DNA from: Hydractinia symbiolongicarpus
Taxonomy: Eukaryota; Cnidaria; Hydrozoa; Anthoathecata; Hydractiniidae
Length of the DNA stretch: 64,000 nucleotides
Direction: 5' to 3'
Assembly (NCBI RefSeq): GCF_029227915.1
Contig: NC_079879.1
Location: 22,584,501 to 22,648,500 of the forward strand
Part shown: positions 1 through 11,694 of the stretch, in pieces
Position numbering within the stretch: position 1 is the stretch's first letter
Layout of the letters: each line of letters begins with the position of its first letter
Notes under the pieces: generated by a model
The model's database searches: none
The model's input: only the letters and a program-made list of their open reading frames with translations
Told to the model about the DNA's origin: nothing
Translations under genes and position numbers: made by a program

Positions 1-169
1 AATTTGTATAGGTCCAGAAAAAAGTAAAAAAAAACAACGCCTGAATATATAACGTAGAGAAATAAAAATGGTGTCTATGAGTTACGAGGACAATATATCA
101 AAATACATTGGTATATTATTCATTTGATTTTCTTTTTCTTTTTTTTTTTTTTTGTTCAGCATAAAGTCA

Positions 170-760
170 GTGTTAAGTGTTAAATTTTCGCGAAATAATA
201 TTCTCACGTAAAGAAAATTTAGCTTAAATTGCAAAAATAAATTCTCCCAAAATCTTTTATTGCTTTATTTTTGAAATTCGCGAATTCACATTAAGTAGTA
301 CCCTTGAACTTTTTCAGCGGAGTATTTTATGTTGATTAATTTTCGCGATAGTGAGGTAAAAAAGAAAATAAATTTCGCGAATATTGATTTTCGCGAATTA
401 GTCATGTCGAGATAATTCGCGAATATTGTTTTCGCGAATAAACTTTTAGGTTTTTTGTGAAGGATTATTTTTCTTACAAATCCAATTTTGTTTTGCAATC
501 TCTCTCAAGCCTATTTATTGAGATAAGGTAGCATTTAATTGATTTCCTTATCTCACCGAGACTGATCAGTACTACAAAAAAATTTACGAGAAAAGAACAG
601 AGAAAAGAAATTCTTTTCAAAATTCTGCGAAGTTAATTTTAGCTAAAAAGTTATTTCAAGTAATGTAGCGAAGATTAATTTCCGAAAATTTCCATGAAAA
701 AGTTTTTTCGCGAATACAAATAAAATTTGTAAAATTCGCGAAAATTAATCAATTTAAGGT
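170..760. repeat. TTCGCGAA-rich dispersed repeat
   Basis: The stretch is saturated with the palindrome TTCGCGAA and its variants, in runs of about 20-60 bases with A/T-rich spacers. Similar blocks lie at about 8150-8280, 12940-13050, 36230-36420, 38820-39110 and 53820-54210, so this is a dispersed family rather than a local motif. No terminal inverted repeats or target duplication are obvious. The 70-codon reading frame through it is a by-product of the repeat. No gene is seen in bases 1-1048. Confidence 0.6.
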
Positions 761-1048
761 AGCATCTGTCTCTTGCATGGATGAGTAAATCATGTTTGAC
801 GGGGCCAGTAAGAAAAGTAACAATGTAGTAATAATAGCTATGTGGGGCTAGCTATCTTTCTTCGTTAATTTTTTTACCTTAAAAGGCGAGTATTTACATT
901 GCACTAAGATAAGTTGGGCATCGTCCATTGTACGAAATTGACTGTTCACTTCGTTACGTGAAGTCAAGAAACTTTGTTTACATGTCTTTCTCTCTGCCAA
1001 GCTATATTTCACCTGCGATTAATTCAACCACAAACGTTCATCATATAC

Positions 1049-3432
1049 CTATTTGTCACTGCATATTGTATCTGAACGCTGTAAAGTTTCAGGAAAATAG
1101 TCCTCATCGAATTCTGATCTTAATGTTGCGCACGATTTTGCAGAAGGGCTTCTCATATATCTGTATTTCCAACGCCCAAACCAACTTACCAGCAAACTTT
1201 TAAACGCTTCCCGAAAATCCGAATTCCGATAAGCGTACACGATTGGATTCATCATGGAATTGCTGTAGTGAAGAAACTTTACAAACGGGATCGCTTTCTG
1301 CATGATAGCAACCCGGCAAGTTGGTGCATCGCAGTATACATATAAGATATTCAATAAGAAGAATGGCAGCCAACATGCTACAAACAAAGCAATGACAATA
1401 GCTATCATTCTTGCCAATCGCATTTCTTGCTGAAGCCGTCTTTGTTCTGTTGCGTGTTGCTGTGCTACTTTATAGATTCCAATGTAAGAGCCAACGATAA
1501 TAACAGTAGGACTTACAAACCCGACTAAAACTATGTACACGTTGTAGCTGGTCCAGTTGTGGAAAGCTTTTACAAAATACAATCCTGAGTTGACTAACGC
1601 GAATATCCATACGAACGCTGTCGCACCAACAATTAGATGCGTTTTGCGCGATAGATTGCGATGTGATGCCGGGCGAACAACAGCGAAGAGTCTTTCCAAA
1701 CTGATAACTGTAAGATTCACGATCGATGCAACACCGCACATTATATCAAATGCAACAAAAACAAAATGAGGAGCGCTGGACAGAGGAAGACTCTCTAAAA
1801 AACAATAAAATTAAAAATTTAGTATGTTGAGCAGTATAGCTTAATAATAGCTTTACAGGTTTACAGGTTTACGGCTTTACAGGTTTACGTGTTTACGTAT
1901 TTACGGGTTTACGAGTTTATAGGTTTACGTATTTACGTATTTACGAGCTTATAGGTTTACGTGTTTACAGAATTACGTGTTTACACATGCACCGTTGTTC
2001 CTACAAATTAAACGGTTAGTTCCTGAAAGCATTGTTAGATTGTTTTAGATCTTTTTGCCTTCGCAAGCGTACTCATAAAATTTTGTTTACTATAGTGGAA
2101 CCCGTCATACGAAGAGTTAGCTGGTAAAAGAGTCTGCTTTGGATAGGTTTAATCTAACATTTTTCAACAGTAATTGGTGAAAGTGTTAAATTAGGGGAAT
2201 CTTGTTGTGATTATGGCTTAATGGGTCGAAAGAGGCGTTGAATAAAAACATAAAAAATAACCAATTTCCTAAAAAAAATCTCGTATTCCAGAGGTGACCG
2301 CTTTAGAGTAAACAGCCTAAGGGAGGTTCTACTATATTTGAATTAAAAAGATTTAGGCCACAAACAGCTAAAATCTGCTTGTTACTAAGAGTAAAACTTT
2401 CATTTTGGTCCCCAGAGCTCTTTGAGATAAAATGTTTATCTCAAAAGGGTTTATCTCACAGAGCTCTGGGGTCAAGATTGTGAGACTTTTTCTTTATAAA
2501 AAACAATTTCCTTTGCGCTTAGTACATATTTACGTGATAAATAATTATGATTTTAATTACTACACCTTATTTTCTTTATAAAAAAATTATTTATTAAGAA
2601 CACGAGGCTTAAAACTGGTGATTTTCATTGTAGAGTAAGACCCTTTATCTCTCGTTATAAAGAGAGACTGACAGCCCTGAGAACGAGGTCGTTGGAAGTG
2701 TATTCTATCTGCACCGTCTTGCCAAAAGACCTCTGCAAGGGAGAGTGATAGCAGCAAAAAAGATTTAAATGACACATAATCACTGCATAATAAAAACGAA
2801 CCCCTATGGAGCATAGTAATCGCAAATTTGCACCTAATCATGGAAAACAATAAAACGAATTGCAGGTTATCTAATCTTTTGGTATTTCACTCTCCTACTT
2901 AGAGCTCATACATGTTATCTTGTCTTCAGTTTCATTGGAGGTTGTAGAAAATGAATTCTGTTTAACGTCAGTAGACAGATAAAAGATCTAAAATTTATTT
3001 CAGAAGGTGCCATCTTTTACGCTTATGTCTCGTTTATACCCCGATAACACTTGATGTTATCGATAAATTTCGCTAAAATAAGGAACAAACGTTTCGAAAG
3101 TAATGTCATGTTATTTATACAACCGATCTATCTGTTTACTTTTACTTACTTATCTGAACCCACATCCAAAATGGTACGGAAAATAACCCAACCAATATGT
3201 CTGAAACAGCGAGACTAACAACAAAATAATTTGTCACTGTTCGTATTTTTCTCCCAACGATTATAAAAGCGCCAATGACTAACACATTTCCACCTATGAT
3301 GCATATAACTAACAAACCCAACATAAATAAACCAAGCACGTCAACTATTGTAAAATTCTTGACAGCATCGTGAGTGCCGTTGACCAAGTTGGTGTTTGCA
3401 CTGACGTTGCCTGACGTAAAATTCAACATCAC
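1049..3432 (-). CDS. Class A (rhodopsin-type) GPCR, biogenic-amine-receptor-like
   Basis: Two exons, complement(join(1049..1794, 3150..3432)), encode 342 residues. The donor reads A|GTAAGT and the acceptor TTTTAG|AG, and the phases match (1/2). Exon 1 gives an extracellular N-terminus with four N-glycosylation sequons (N4, N9, N18, N26), TM1 (GGNVLV, N49) and TM2 (LAVSD, D78). Exon 2 gives TM3-TM7: D111 lies 18 residues before R129 of the ERL motif, which is position 3.32, the amine anchor of aminergic receptors. TM6 has CWLPFF (235-240) and TM7 has NSMMNPIVY followed by RNSDFREAF. These motifs are those of biogenic amine receptors; the ligand is not knowable from sequence. Oddities: position 3.25, normally the disulfide cysteine, is H104; DRY is ERL. 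The intron (1795-3149) holds a minisatellite and small MITEs. The function, plasma-membrane signalling through G proteins, is inferred from family. Confidence 0.88.
1848..1990. repeat. Short-period minisatellite (GTTTACRG-like)
   Basis: About 15 imperfect copies of an 8-10 base unit resembling GGTTTAC or GTTTACGT lie inside the GPCR intron. The unit is variable in length, as expected from replication slippage. No function is suggested. Confidence 0.8.
2091..2336. mobile_element. Small MITE with TATAGTRGAACC inverted ends
   Basis: The left end reads TATAGTGGAACC, and the right end, reversed, reads TATAGTAGAACC. The 246-bp body has no reading frame. Ends of this type (AGTRGAACC) with a TA target are typical of Tc1/mariner-Tigger derivatives; that assignment is inferred. 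It sits in the GPCR intron. Confidence 0.55.
2410..2471. repeat. Palindromic repeat, copy 1 (CCCCAGAGCTC arms)
   Basis: A 62-bp near-perfect palindrome with arms CCCCAGAGCTC and GAGCTCTGGGG and inner GAGATAAA/TTTATCTC pairs. A second, diverged copy lies at 3692-3760, so it is a mobile foldback-type repeat and not a gene-specific hairpin. It lies in the GPCR intron. Confidence 0.65.
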
Positions 3433-3691
3433 TCTTTAGAGAACTATCTAGAAAAAGTTAGAAATTTGTCTGAAAATAGCTCTCAATTAGTAGTACACAT
3501 GTAAATTTATGGATGAATTAATTGTGCTATGATCCCATTTGCAGGACCCTTATTGACAACAGTACTAACAAAAACTAAAAATCCTATCCTTGTTAAATGA
3601 TCAGGATACTAAATAATTATATTTTTTTTAAGTTGCTGTAAGTTAGAGAGTACATAGTTAAACTAAAAGACAAAACTTTAACCATTCTCAT

Positions 3692-3760
3692 ACCCAGAGC
3701 TTTTTGTGATTAAAAAACCTCGAAAGAAGGTTTTAATCTTATCCCAAAGAGCTCTGGGGT
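3692..3760. repeat. Palindromic repeat, copy 2 (CCCAGAGCT arms)
   Basis: Arms CCCAGAGCT and AGCTCTGGG surround a longer, looser stem. It is the same family as the copy at 2410-2471 and lies about 260 bp upstream of the GPCR start codon, where it would lie 5' of that gene. Confidence 0.6.
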
Positions 3761-6414
3761 CGAGAACGAACTTTACCAGCTTTTTTTAATTTTTGATGCG
3801 TTAACACTCTGTATGATTACGTTTTTTTAGTTTAGGATTTAGGATCGCATCGGCGATGTAGGTTACATTTGAATCCGTACACAGAGACTAAAAGGAGCCG
3901 GGGGACCATTACCAAAACTGGGAAACTATTTTCCGGCAAAATAAACTTAAAAATACAACATTTTCTACAAGGCCACATCCATGGTGCCATCCAAAGGAGA
4001 TAAGTTAGTAACTTTCCCATATCAAGTTTATTTTGGACCGTGCTACTTCAAAATATTTCGGGGACCCTGCAAATACAAACTTCTTTATGGATTTTTCTTC
4101 TACTCCTCTTTGAGTTGATGAAGTCCAAAAATTAATAGCATATTTCGTTCCCCCATTATACGGTCTTTTACGGTGTATTTGCAGAATAATACCCAACTTT
4201 TTGTGTGTGAACAAAAGAGGATGCTGCGATAATAGTTTGCAAATTATTCTCTGAACAAAAGTAATTGACGCATTTTCTTTATAAAGTTAGAAAAACAATT
4301 ATAATGTTCTTAAATTTTTAATATTTTTCCTCTTAACACTTTAACCTTTTACGTTGCCTGTTATTTTATTTTAAAGTTTCCCCAGTATTTTCAAATAATT
4401 GCTTTTTTTATAAACAAAGGATACTAATGCTTAAAATTGCAAAAAAGTGCAATGTACAGTTTGTATTCTTTGACAATAAATGCTAACATTTTCACAAAAC
4501 CAATAGCAGCAGAAACCGAAAGAACAACAACAGCAACAACAAAAAAAAAACAATACAATACAGGCAACTAACTCTCTCCAAGTGTTTATGCGTAGGCATA
4601 TAAAAGATTCAAGTTACCCTATTCTTCTGAATATTGCACCAATGCACCCCTCTCTTCTTGTTTCTGGCATCAGCTGCCACAACTAACGTTATGAAAGAAA
4701 CCAAAACTCGTTTAACACAATAGTTGGCAAGCTTGTCTTAGTTTTACAACAAAAAAGAACCTCCTTATCAGTTATATTATTTTTATGTAGATATTGAATG
4801 TTGTCTTTCTCACTGGTTTGTGTTTTTATTATATTATAATATCTATCTGCAGCTGTAACTTTGAATTATGTATATCAAATTTTTGGAAGAGAAATGTGTG
4901 TTTTCAAATGATAAAAAATCTGCTGGAATAATTAGCTAGTTTTTTTTGCCATAAATTACTAAATTATTCATCTATAATGGAGAAAAAAGAGAAATCATGT
5001 GCGCGATGTAACATAACAAACTCGTACCAAATCTGTTACAAGAAAATGTATGTGTTCTTAACACAGTGGCCATCTTATAATTCCCGAACCAAGTAACGCC
5101 TTATTGGAAATGCAAATTCTCCAAAAAAGTATTTTGATATAATGAAACGCAACTTATCATTGTGGGGGTAAATAAATGCAGATTTGTGAAAATCTATCAC
5201 CACAAAACTTTTGGCGTATAAAAATATATAAAAGCTTTGATCACAACCTTGTCTTCAGGGTTCTTTTATGTCTATGATATTCCATCTAATATTACAGAAC
5301 CGATTAATTAGTTGATTCAGAAGGGAAAAAACGAATTCCTAAACACTCCGGTACGTGTGTGCATAGCTTTTAACCGAACTTTTTCACGCGTGCATGAAAC
5401 TGAGTTTGCTCCACTTTACTAGACATTGACTAAAGCAAACCGAATGTAAAATGTCTCTGTCTCGTTTGTAACAATTAATAGGAGCATTAGTCGACACTTT
5501 CCAACTAAAGAAGTGTTCATCATTGCTTGCGATGTGTTGTGACCATTTGTTTGCATATGGTTTCGATGATGTAGTTTGCACCGCATGAGCAGGTGCCTTC
5601 GTAATTCACACAACATGTGAGATGAGATTTATCTTTAAAAATCGAATGTAAATTCTGTCAATTAGATTTTTAATGGAAAAAAGAAATCAAATTCAGTGAA
5701 TAAACTCAGGCTCTCCATCTATACTTAAATAGAACATAAGTAGGGTTTATCCTATTAAATTTGGTTACCAAAAAAAGAATTTAAACATATTGTATAAAAA
5801 CCGGAACAAGAAGCTACAGAGCAGACAAGCGACCAACACGTATATACAATACACCTTCAGCCTGCTGCACGGTTGTAATGCGACATTCACGTGACAAAAA
5901 AACGTCAACGGTCTACCTAAAAAAAGTTTTCTCAAAAGTCGCTGGATAAAACTTTGACGTAAATAGCCGACATTATGTCCTTTCCAATTTGTTTGTAGCA
6001 CTTTCACAGTTTCAAGGTCTTTTTTCGAGAAATTTTTTTAGGCATCAAAATAGAAAGAAAATTCCTAAGCACAACCAGATCGCATGCGGAAATCGTTCTA
6101 CTCATATCAAACAGGTTGTGGGTTCCAATTCCATGTAAGGCTGTTGTCTAATTGTACAGAAATTTTAGAAATAATTTTGTGGATCAAAATGAAGCTTTAC
6201 CGCCCTTGTTGTCCCCCCTGAAAACAATTGACCGAGTATATCCTTCGAAATTAATAAGGATAAGCACAGATAAAAAAAATCACTTTTCAAGCTCACCTAG
6301 CTTCATTTCAAGGTTTCCAAGTTCCTGCAGACAAGTCGTGCAAAAGGATACGACGCATAATGCGTAAATATAACAACATGTAAAATATATTTTAAGGGAA
6401 TTTAAATACAACAA
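3761..6414. other. Intergenic stretch with no supported gene
   Basis: AT-rich sequence between the GPCR and the NDUFB4-like gene. The reading frames of 60-80 codons on both strands lack recognisable domains, convincing splice sites and neighbours in frame. A short run at about 6228-6260 resembles the tail of the SINE at 54545 but is too short to call. Confidence 0.5.
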
Positions 6415-9400
6415 TTACAAAACTATTTTAACACCCTCCTTTCGTGGGGGTAATGGATCAGGTCTTCGTTTCGACATTTCAGAGTCTGGAAAGAAATGAG
6501 GTCTTTCTTTACCAGCAGCAACATAATTGTTCGTCTAAATACAAAAAAATAGTGTTGTTTGTAATTTAATTTGTATAGAGAAAATCAAGCTGTGGAGGAT
6601 ACACAGATTGGACAGAGCAAACTCTTAAACAACAAAAATTGTTTAAACACTGTTTTAGCCTGATTTATTGCTCTCCATTGGTGCCATTTGTCAATATTAA
6701 AAATGCCATTGTCGTCAAAGATTGCAGCAGCAGTATTTAAAATTTGTAAAAATTAATGACAATTTGTTATTAGGCAACCTTAGCAACGTTGATTACAGAA
6801 ATATCAGACCGCTATAACAAAAGGGATTTTTTTTATAATTTTAAAGTATATATACTTACAATTTCTTCTTTAATAAAATAATAAAGTGAGGTTGGCAGAA
6901 TTCCAGCCCAAAAAACAATCAGTCCAAATGTTTTCGGAGTCCATTTAAAATGTTTTGTTGTAGTTTCTCGCATTGTCATCCATCTATCAATAGCAGGATC
7001 TGCCTAAAATATGAAAAACAATTTGGATGCTGCTCTTTGTAGCAAACAGTGGACTGTTTTTTGTAGCAAACAGTAAAAATATGCAATATAATTTTACCAA
7101 TTACATTTGTCAAAATATAATTTTTCCAAATGTATGAGATCTTTTCTATCAGGAAAATCAATTAAGTGGGTCAGCAACCTCACTCTAACTTTGCTAAGAA
7201 TATAGTTTTACTGCATGAAAATTCAGTTATTACTGGGATTCTTTTTGGGTAATTTATCTCCCCTTTTTTATTTAGTGGTAAATAGACATGCTGAAGGTAA
7301 ACTCAGGTACAACTTCCTTTGGCTTTAATAGGGCTAAGCATAAAAATCGACTTAAAAATGTTAAGGTACCAATTTGTTTTATTTTTTTTAGCCTAGAAAG
7401 CTCTGAATCTACCCAATCCTTTAAAGTTAAGCTATAGGAATTGTTAGAAGGAGGTAAGAGAAATTTTGATTTCAAATTTTGACTTTTCACAATATATATA
7501 CATATAATGAGAGTTCCAAAAATCTTTTGAAGCTTTGAACGAACGTTTTTGATAATAAAAAACAGTTCAGGAGATAACTTACAACGGGAAACCATTAACT
7601 ATTTGGAAAAAGGGTAACCGTTTGTCAAAAGGAAAACTAGAAGGTTTCACACTGTGACTAAAACATAATGGCTGCAGAACATTAGAAAAAATGCTAGGGT
7701 TGTTTTGGTATATAGCTAGCTAAAACTTGAACTTATTTCTATCAACTGATAGTTTTATACAATTTTAATAATTTACATAAAAGATAATCTCAGCTGTGTA
7801 GTTTAAAACCAAACAATGCCTGAAAAAAGTGCCTTTTTCCAAATGTTGTCTGCATGGTATGTTACAAGGAATTGCATTTTGGGAATGCTCCGGGCGAGTT
7901 CGGGAAAATGCGAACGGTTTCTGAGGACAACTGCCAATTTAATTCTTATGCCACCATAAAAAATATGTTAAGTTCACGTCCTGAATACCCTGCAAAAATA
8001 AGTCCGTCAGTCGCGCGGGCGTATTTCTGCCAGAGATTTTCAGATCGGAGCAAGTAAATTTGTTCCAAGGGCTAAAAAACAGTACAGCGCCACTCAACAT
8101 TGTTTGTAGACTCTTTTTTGCCGCTAGGCACACAGGAGTACCCTAAAGGAATTAATTTTTACGGAAATTTATTTTTCGCAAATTTTAGTTTACGCAAATT
8201 TTTTTTTTTTGAAAAATATCCCGATAAAAATTAGTTCTTGCAAAAATTAGGTCTTGCAAAGATTAATTCCCTTATATTCCGTTTGGGTCAGAAAAATTTT
8301 TATCCAGGTTTTTTCCGACTTACCGACTTGGGTTTTTATTACCAAAAGTTTAAATTTTGCTTTACAGGCTAAGCACCTTGTGTACAAATCCTTTTTTGTT
8401 TAGTGAATTTCTCCATGTTTCTCGCTTATTTGGGGTGGTAATTAATGGTTACTCAGATAGAAAACTTCTTTTCTTCCTTAATAAAGAGTAGTTGAAGTCA
8501 TAAAAATTGTGTTTTCTGAAGTTAAAAGGTTTTTAGCTAGCTAAGCTTAGCCAGTTGGCTATATGTCATAAAAAGAATTAACATAACATTGTAAGAAATA
8601 GAATAAGTTAGCTAGCTATATATACCTATACTTGCAATACACATTTACGATATTTTAATTGTAACGTTCCTACGGCTCTCCATTGTTCTACAATATCAGA
8701 AAAAGGGAGGTAAAAATCGTGCTTTTAAGGGAGATTTTCACAAAGCGAATTGAACGGCGAATTCGACGGCGAATTCGACGGCGAATTGTATCTGAGCATG
8801 CACAGTTTTGTTTATTTTGATTTTGCATCGAAATATTCGCTTCGCTGAAAAGAAGAAACAGTTCCTACTTTTTCGCGGCTAAAGGTTTCACTGCTAGTTT
8901 TTGACCAATCAGAACGCGGGTAAACTAATGGAAACAATGACCTTGGCGCCTATTTTGTCGAAAAAATTAAAAAGCGAATTCGCCTTTGAATTCGCCGTTC
9001 AATTCGCTTCGTGAAAATCCCCCTTTATGAGAGTTTGTTAGAGACGAAAGGGTGTTTTCTCCAGTTTTTTAACTTCCGTCATATCAATTTTTTTCAAATT
9101 TTCAGGAAACGTTAATAGTAATAAGATACAACTATGTGTACTTTTCATTAAAAACAAAACACAGCAAGAAAAGTTATAACAAAAAAACATGTTTTCTCCT
9201 TAATAAACTCTTATAAAAGTGTGATGTTCTTCTTTTATAAAAGTGTTGATGATACCTCCTCCGATCGCAAAATAAGCTGCGATTGAGTGTCGGTTTTCCC
9301 GAATTATCGTAAAGGTGTATATTATTATCTAGCTAGCAGCTAGCTAGTCTGGATTGCTACACGGAGATTTTTCAGTGAATATGTTTTAAAAATCGATAAA

Positions 9401-9530
9401 ATAATTGACAAAAATATCTTATTAAGCTACTTACAATTAACCCGCCATAGTCCGCAGGTGTTTTGGGAGAAGGACGTGGTAAGTAACCTTTACCTACTCT
9501 CCGAACATTTCTCGCCAGCTGCGACGCCAT
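6415..9530 (-). CDS. NDUFB4: NDUFB4-like subunit of mitochondrial NADH dehydrogenase (complex I)
   Basis: Three exons, complement(join(6415..6534, 6860..7003, 9435..9530)), all joined in phase 0 at GTAAGT donors and TTAG acceptors, encode 119 residues. The family is an accessory, single-pass inner-membrane subunit of complex I, usually about 129 residues in vertebrates. Exon 2 carries the family signature: DPAIDRW, then a TPK motif, a hydrophobic membrane span (about residues 54-72) and YYFIKEE at its end. The N-terminus is basic with a PRPSPKTPADY stretch. The start ATG at 9530 is the first in frame. The divergent C-terminal tail (exon 3, proline- and arginine-rich) is unlike the vertebrate one. 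Intron 1 (7004-9434) contains a TIR element and a nested MITE. The assignment rests mainly on exon 2; I am fairly but not fully sure. Confidence 0.72.
8636..9323. mobile_element. TIR element, copy B (AATACACCTTTACGATAATTC ends), interrupted by a MITE
   Basis: The left end AATACACATTTACGATA and right end GAATTATCGTAAAGGTGTAT form inverted repeats. The interior is an inverted copy of the uninterrupted element at 24529-24914: both contain the GTTTTGTTTTTAATGAAAAG-type stretch and the GGAGGTAAAAATCGTG stretch. This copy is about 300 bp longer because a MITE is inserted at 8728-9024. It is non-coding and in intron 1 of the NDUFB4-like gene. Confidence 0.75.
8728..9024. mobile_element. PIF/Harbinger-type MITE nested in TIR element B
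   Basis: The inverted ends run AGGGAGATTTTCAC...GTGAAAATCCCCCT and continue as GAATTGAACGGCGAATTC on one side and its complement on the other. TTA lies on both sides (8725-8727, 9025-9027). A 3-bp TTA duplication with an A/GGG start is the PIF/Harbinger signature. The paralogous element at 24529-24914 has no insertion at this place, which supports the boundaries. There is no coding sequence. Confidence 0.8.
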
Positions 9531-9892
9531 TTTGATTTCGCAAATGGAGAAAGGCTAACACTTTATTTAGACTCAATCAATATATAATCACATATATGCG
9601 TGCTATATACAGTTATTCGAGACTCCCGGTTATTCGAAGCCTCAAGGGGGATAAGAATTTACTTCGAATAACCGGGAGTTCAAATAACTGAAAAATTCGT
9701 TTTCCCGCCAGATTTTCAACTTAACCTTAATGGGATGGACTTTTCTTAAGTAATTGAGGCATTGTGGTTCAATTGAGCGTGTAAACACAAAGAATTTTTA
9801 CTTTTTGAAGAAAGAATAAATTTGAACAAATTGTTAACAGGTTTTAAAATATAAAAGTTATAAAGAAAATGTATCTAGTAAATACAAGGAGT

Positions 9893-11466
9893 TCAACTCT
9901 TAAAAAAATCTTTAATGCTACATTGTTTTTTACTATCGATGTAGTGTTTTTGACATGTACGTGTTATCATGTTTAACTGCTTTCTGATTTCAAGACCATT
10001 CTCGTCAAACAAAAACCATCTTTCCAACAATTCTAAGGCCTCTTCCAACTCTGACTGCTTTGGCTTCTTCGGGGGGATGTCATGTGCCTCAATTTCATCA
10101 TCATCGTCATCTTCGAGATTCGGCGCGTTTTGATCTTTGTCCTCATTAAGTACGATTTCCACGATTTCCTTATCAGTCAATTCAATTGATTTACTCGTGC
10201 ATACCTCAAAATCAATATCCACAAAATCATCTGCGTTAAAGATGTCGCCGTCAACTTCTCTTTTTTTCAACTCGCTTATGCTGTCAGAAAGAGATTTAAA
10301 TGGGTCATCAGCATCATTGAGACTCGTGATCTGTGCTTCTTTTGAGATGCCTGCTTTCTTAAAGCAGTTTTTAACGGTGTCTTTTGAAACAGCGTCCCAT
10401 AATTTGACCAAGATTTGCATCCCTTCAAGAATGTTAATTTTAGGGACCTCTTTACCGCCGTCAATGAACTTTATTTGACGTTTCACAAGATTTGACCGGT
10501 AATATGCCTTCAATGCTCGGATTACACCTTGATCCATGGGCTGGGTCTTAGACGTTGTATTTGGTGGTAGAAAAACTAATTCTACTGCTTTAAGACCAGT
10601 GACTTCTGGATGAGCTGGGCAATTGTCAATTATCAAGACAATCTTTCGACCCGCAGTTTCAAATTTAACATCGAGTTTTTTCACATAATCGGTAAAGATT
10701 TCAGAATCCATCCAGGCCTTCTTTTGAGCTTTGTACTGACAGGGAAGACTTCTGACTCCTTTGAAACAGCGCGGTGTAACCGATTTTTCGATAACGAACA
10801 TGGGCAACTTTTCACCTAGGGCATTTCCTGCTGCAAGTCCTGTTAAACGAACTTTGCTGAACTTTCCACCAGCACATCTTTCACCTTTGGCATGATAGGT
10901 ATTTGTTGGAAGCATCTGGTAGAACAAGCCGAATTCATCAGCATTGAAAATGTCTTGTAAATCATAGCGTGACAAAATGGTTGGCAGGTGTGTTTCTTCC
11001 CAGCTTGCTGTCATCCCTGGTGTACAAGACTTTTCCTCCATAGAAATAATTCTGTAAATGATGTTTTGTCTGTACTTCCATCTGTCTAGCCAGCCTTCTG
11101 AAGCTTTAAAATCAGGTTCGTTGAATTGCTTTGCAAAATCCAATGCTTTTTCTCGAATGATTTGACCACTAATCGGCACAGTTCTTTCACGAGCGTTAAC
11201 GAACCACTTGTAAACTGTTTTATCAATGTTATCGTATTTTCCGGAAGAAAGCTTTTGTCTTTTAACTCCATACTGGCCTGATTCATACTTGGTAAAAATG
11301 TCACTTTTATTCTTAACCCAGTATGAAAGTGTGTTAGGTGGGCACCATACTTTTTAGCAATAGACTTTTTAGTTGTTCCTTCTTTTTCAAGCTCTTTCAA
11401 AGCAAGATATTTTTCTTTGATCGTCAGAACAGTTTTCTTCCTTGACGTTGTCTGAGCGGTTGCCAT
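9893..11466 (-). pseudogene. Tigger/pogo-like (CENP-B/jerky-type) transposase, one frameshift
   Basis: The family cuts and pastes Tigger elements in the nucleus using a DDD catalytic triad. Translation starts at 11466. The first about 40 residues form the start of a helix-turn-helix (KEKYLALKELEKEG, KKSIAKKYG). Near 11337-11347 the frame breaks: one base is missing relative to the expected YGVPPNTLSYW motif, and the frame then stays open to 9893. The downstream part has a CENP-B-type second DNA-binding region (SEGWLDRWKYR) and a DDE_1 domain with FNADEFGLF, LIIDNCPAHP and QPMDQGVI supplying the three aspartates, then an acidic tail ending in a SIKDFF motif common in this family. With the single break it is a recent pseudogene, or an assembly error in a live gene. 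It is divergent from the HIRAN gene. Confidence 0.88.
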
Positions 11467-11527
11467 CTTTAATGTGGATTTGAAGAGCCTTTAAAAAGTT
11501 TGTTTACATCCACCCACTTGTTTTTTA

Positions 11528-11625
11528 ATCGAGCTTTCGAAACGTTCGAAAATTAGATGAAACGTTTGAAAATCAAAGGAAACGTTCGAATTTTGAATGA
11601 TCCTTTTAAAACGTTCGAATGTTAT
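11528..11625. promoter_or_regulatory. Phased AACGTTCGAA array between two divergent genes
   Basis: AACGTTCGAA occurs at 11541 and 11581 exactly, at 11561 with one change (AACGTTTGAA), and again at 11610. The first three are spaced exactly 20 bp, about two helical turns, and the fourth 29 bp further. The array sits in the spacer between the transposase start (11466) and the HIRAN start (11695), where a shared promoter would be expected. It may bind the transposase, the HIRAN protein or a host factor; that is inference. The inverse motif TTCGAACGTT recurs at 21779-21788 in another element. Confidence 0.5.
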
Positions 11626-11694
11626 AAAACGAAACGAAACAACACAACAACCAAGCAGTCACACCACAATTAGGACGAAGAAGTGAAAATTACA

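Noticed and set aside
6228-6260. Short match to the SINE tail (GTATATCC, ATTAATAAGGATA)
   Set aside because: Too short and diverged to call as a separate copy.
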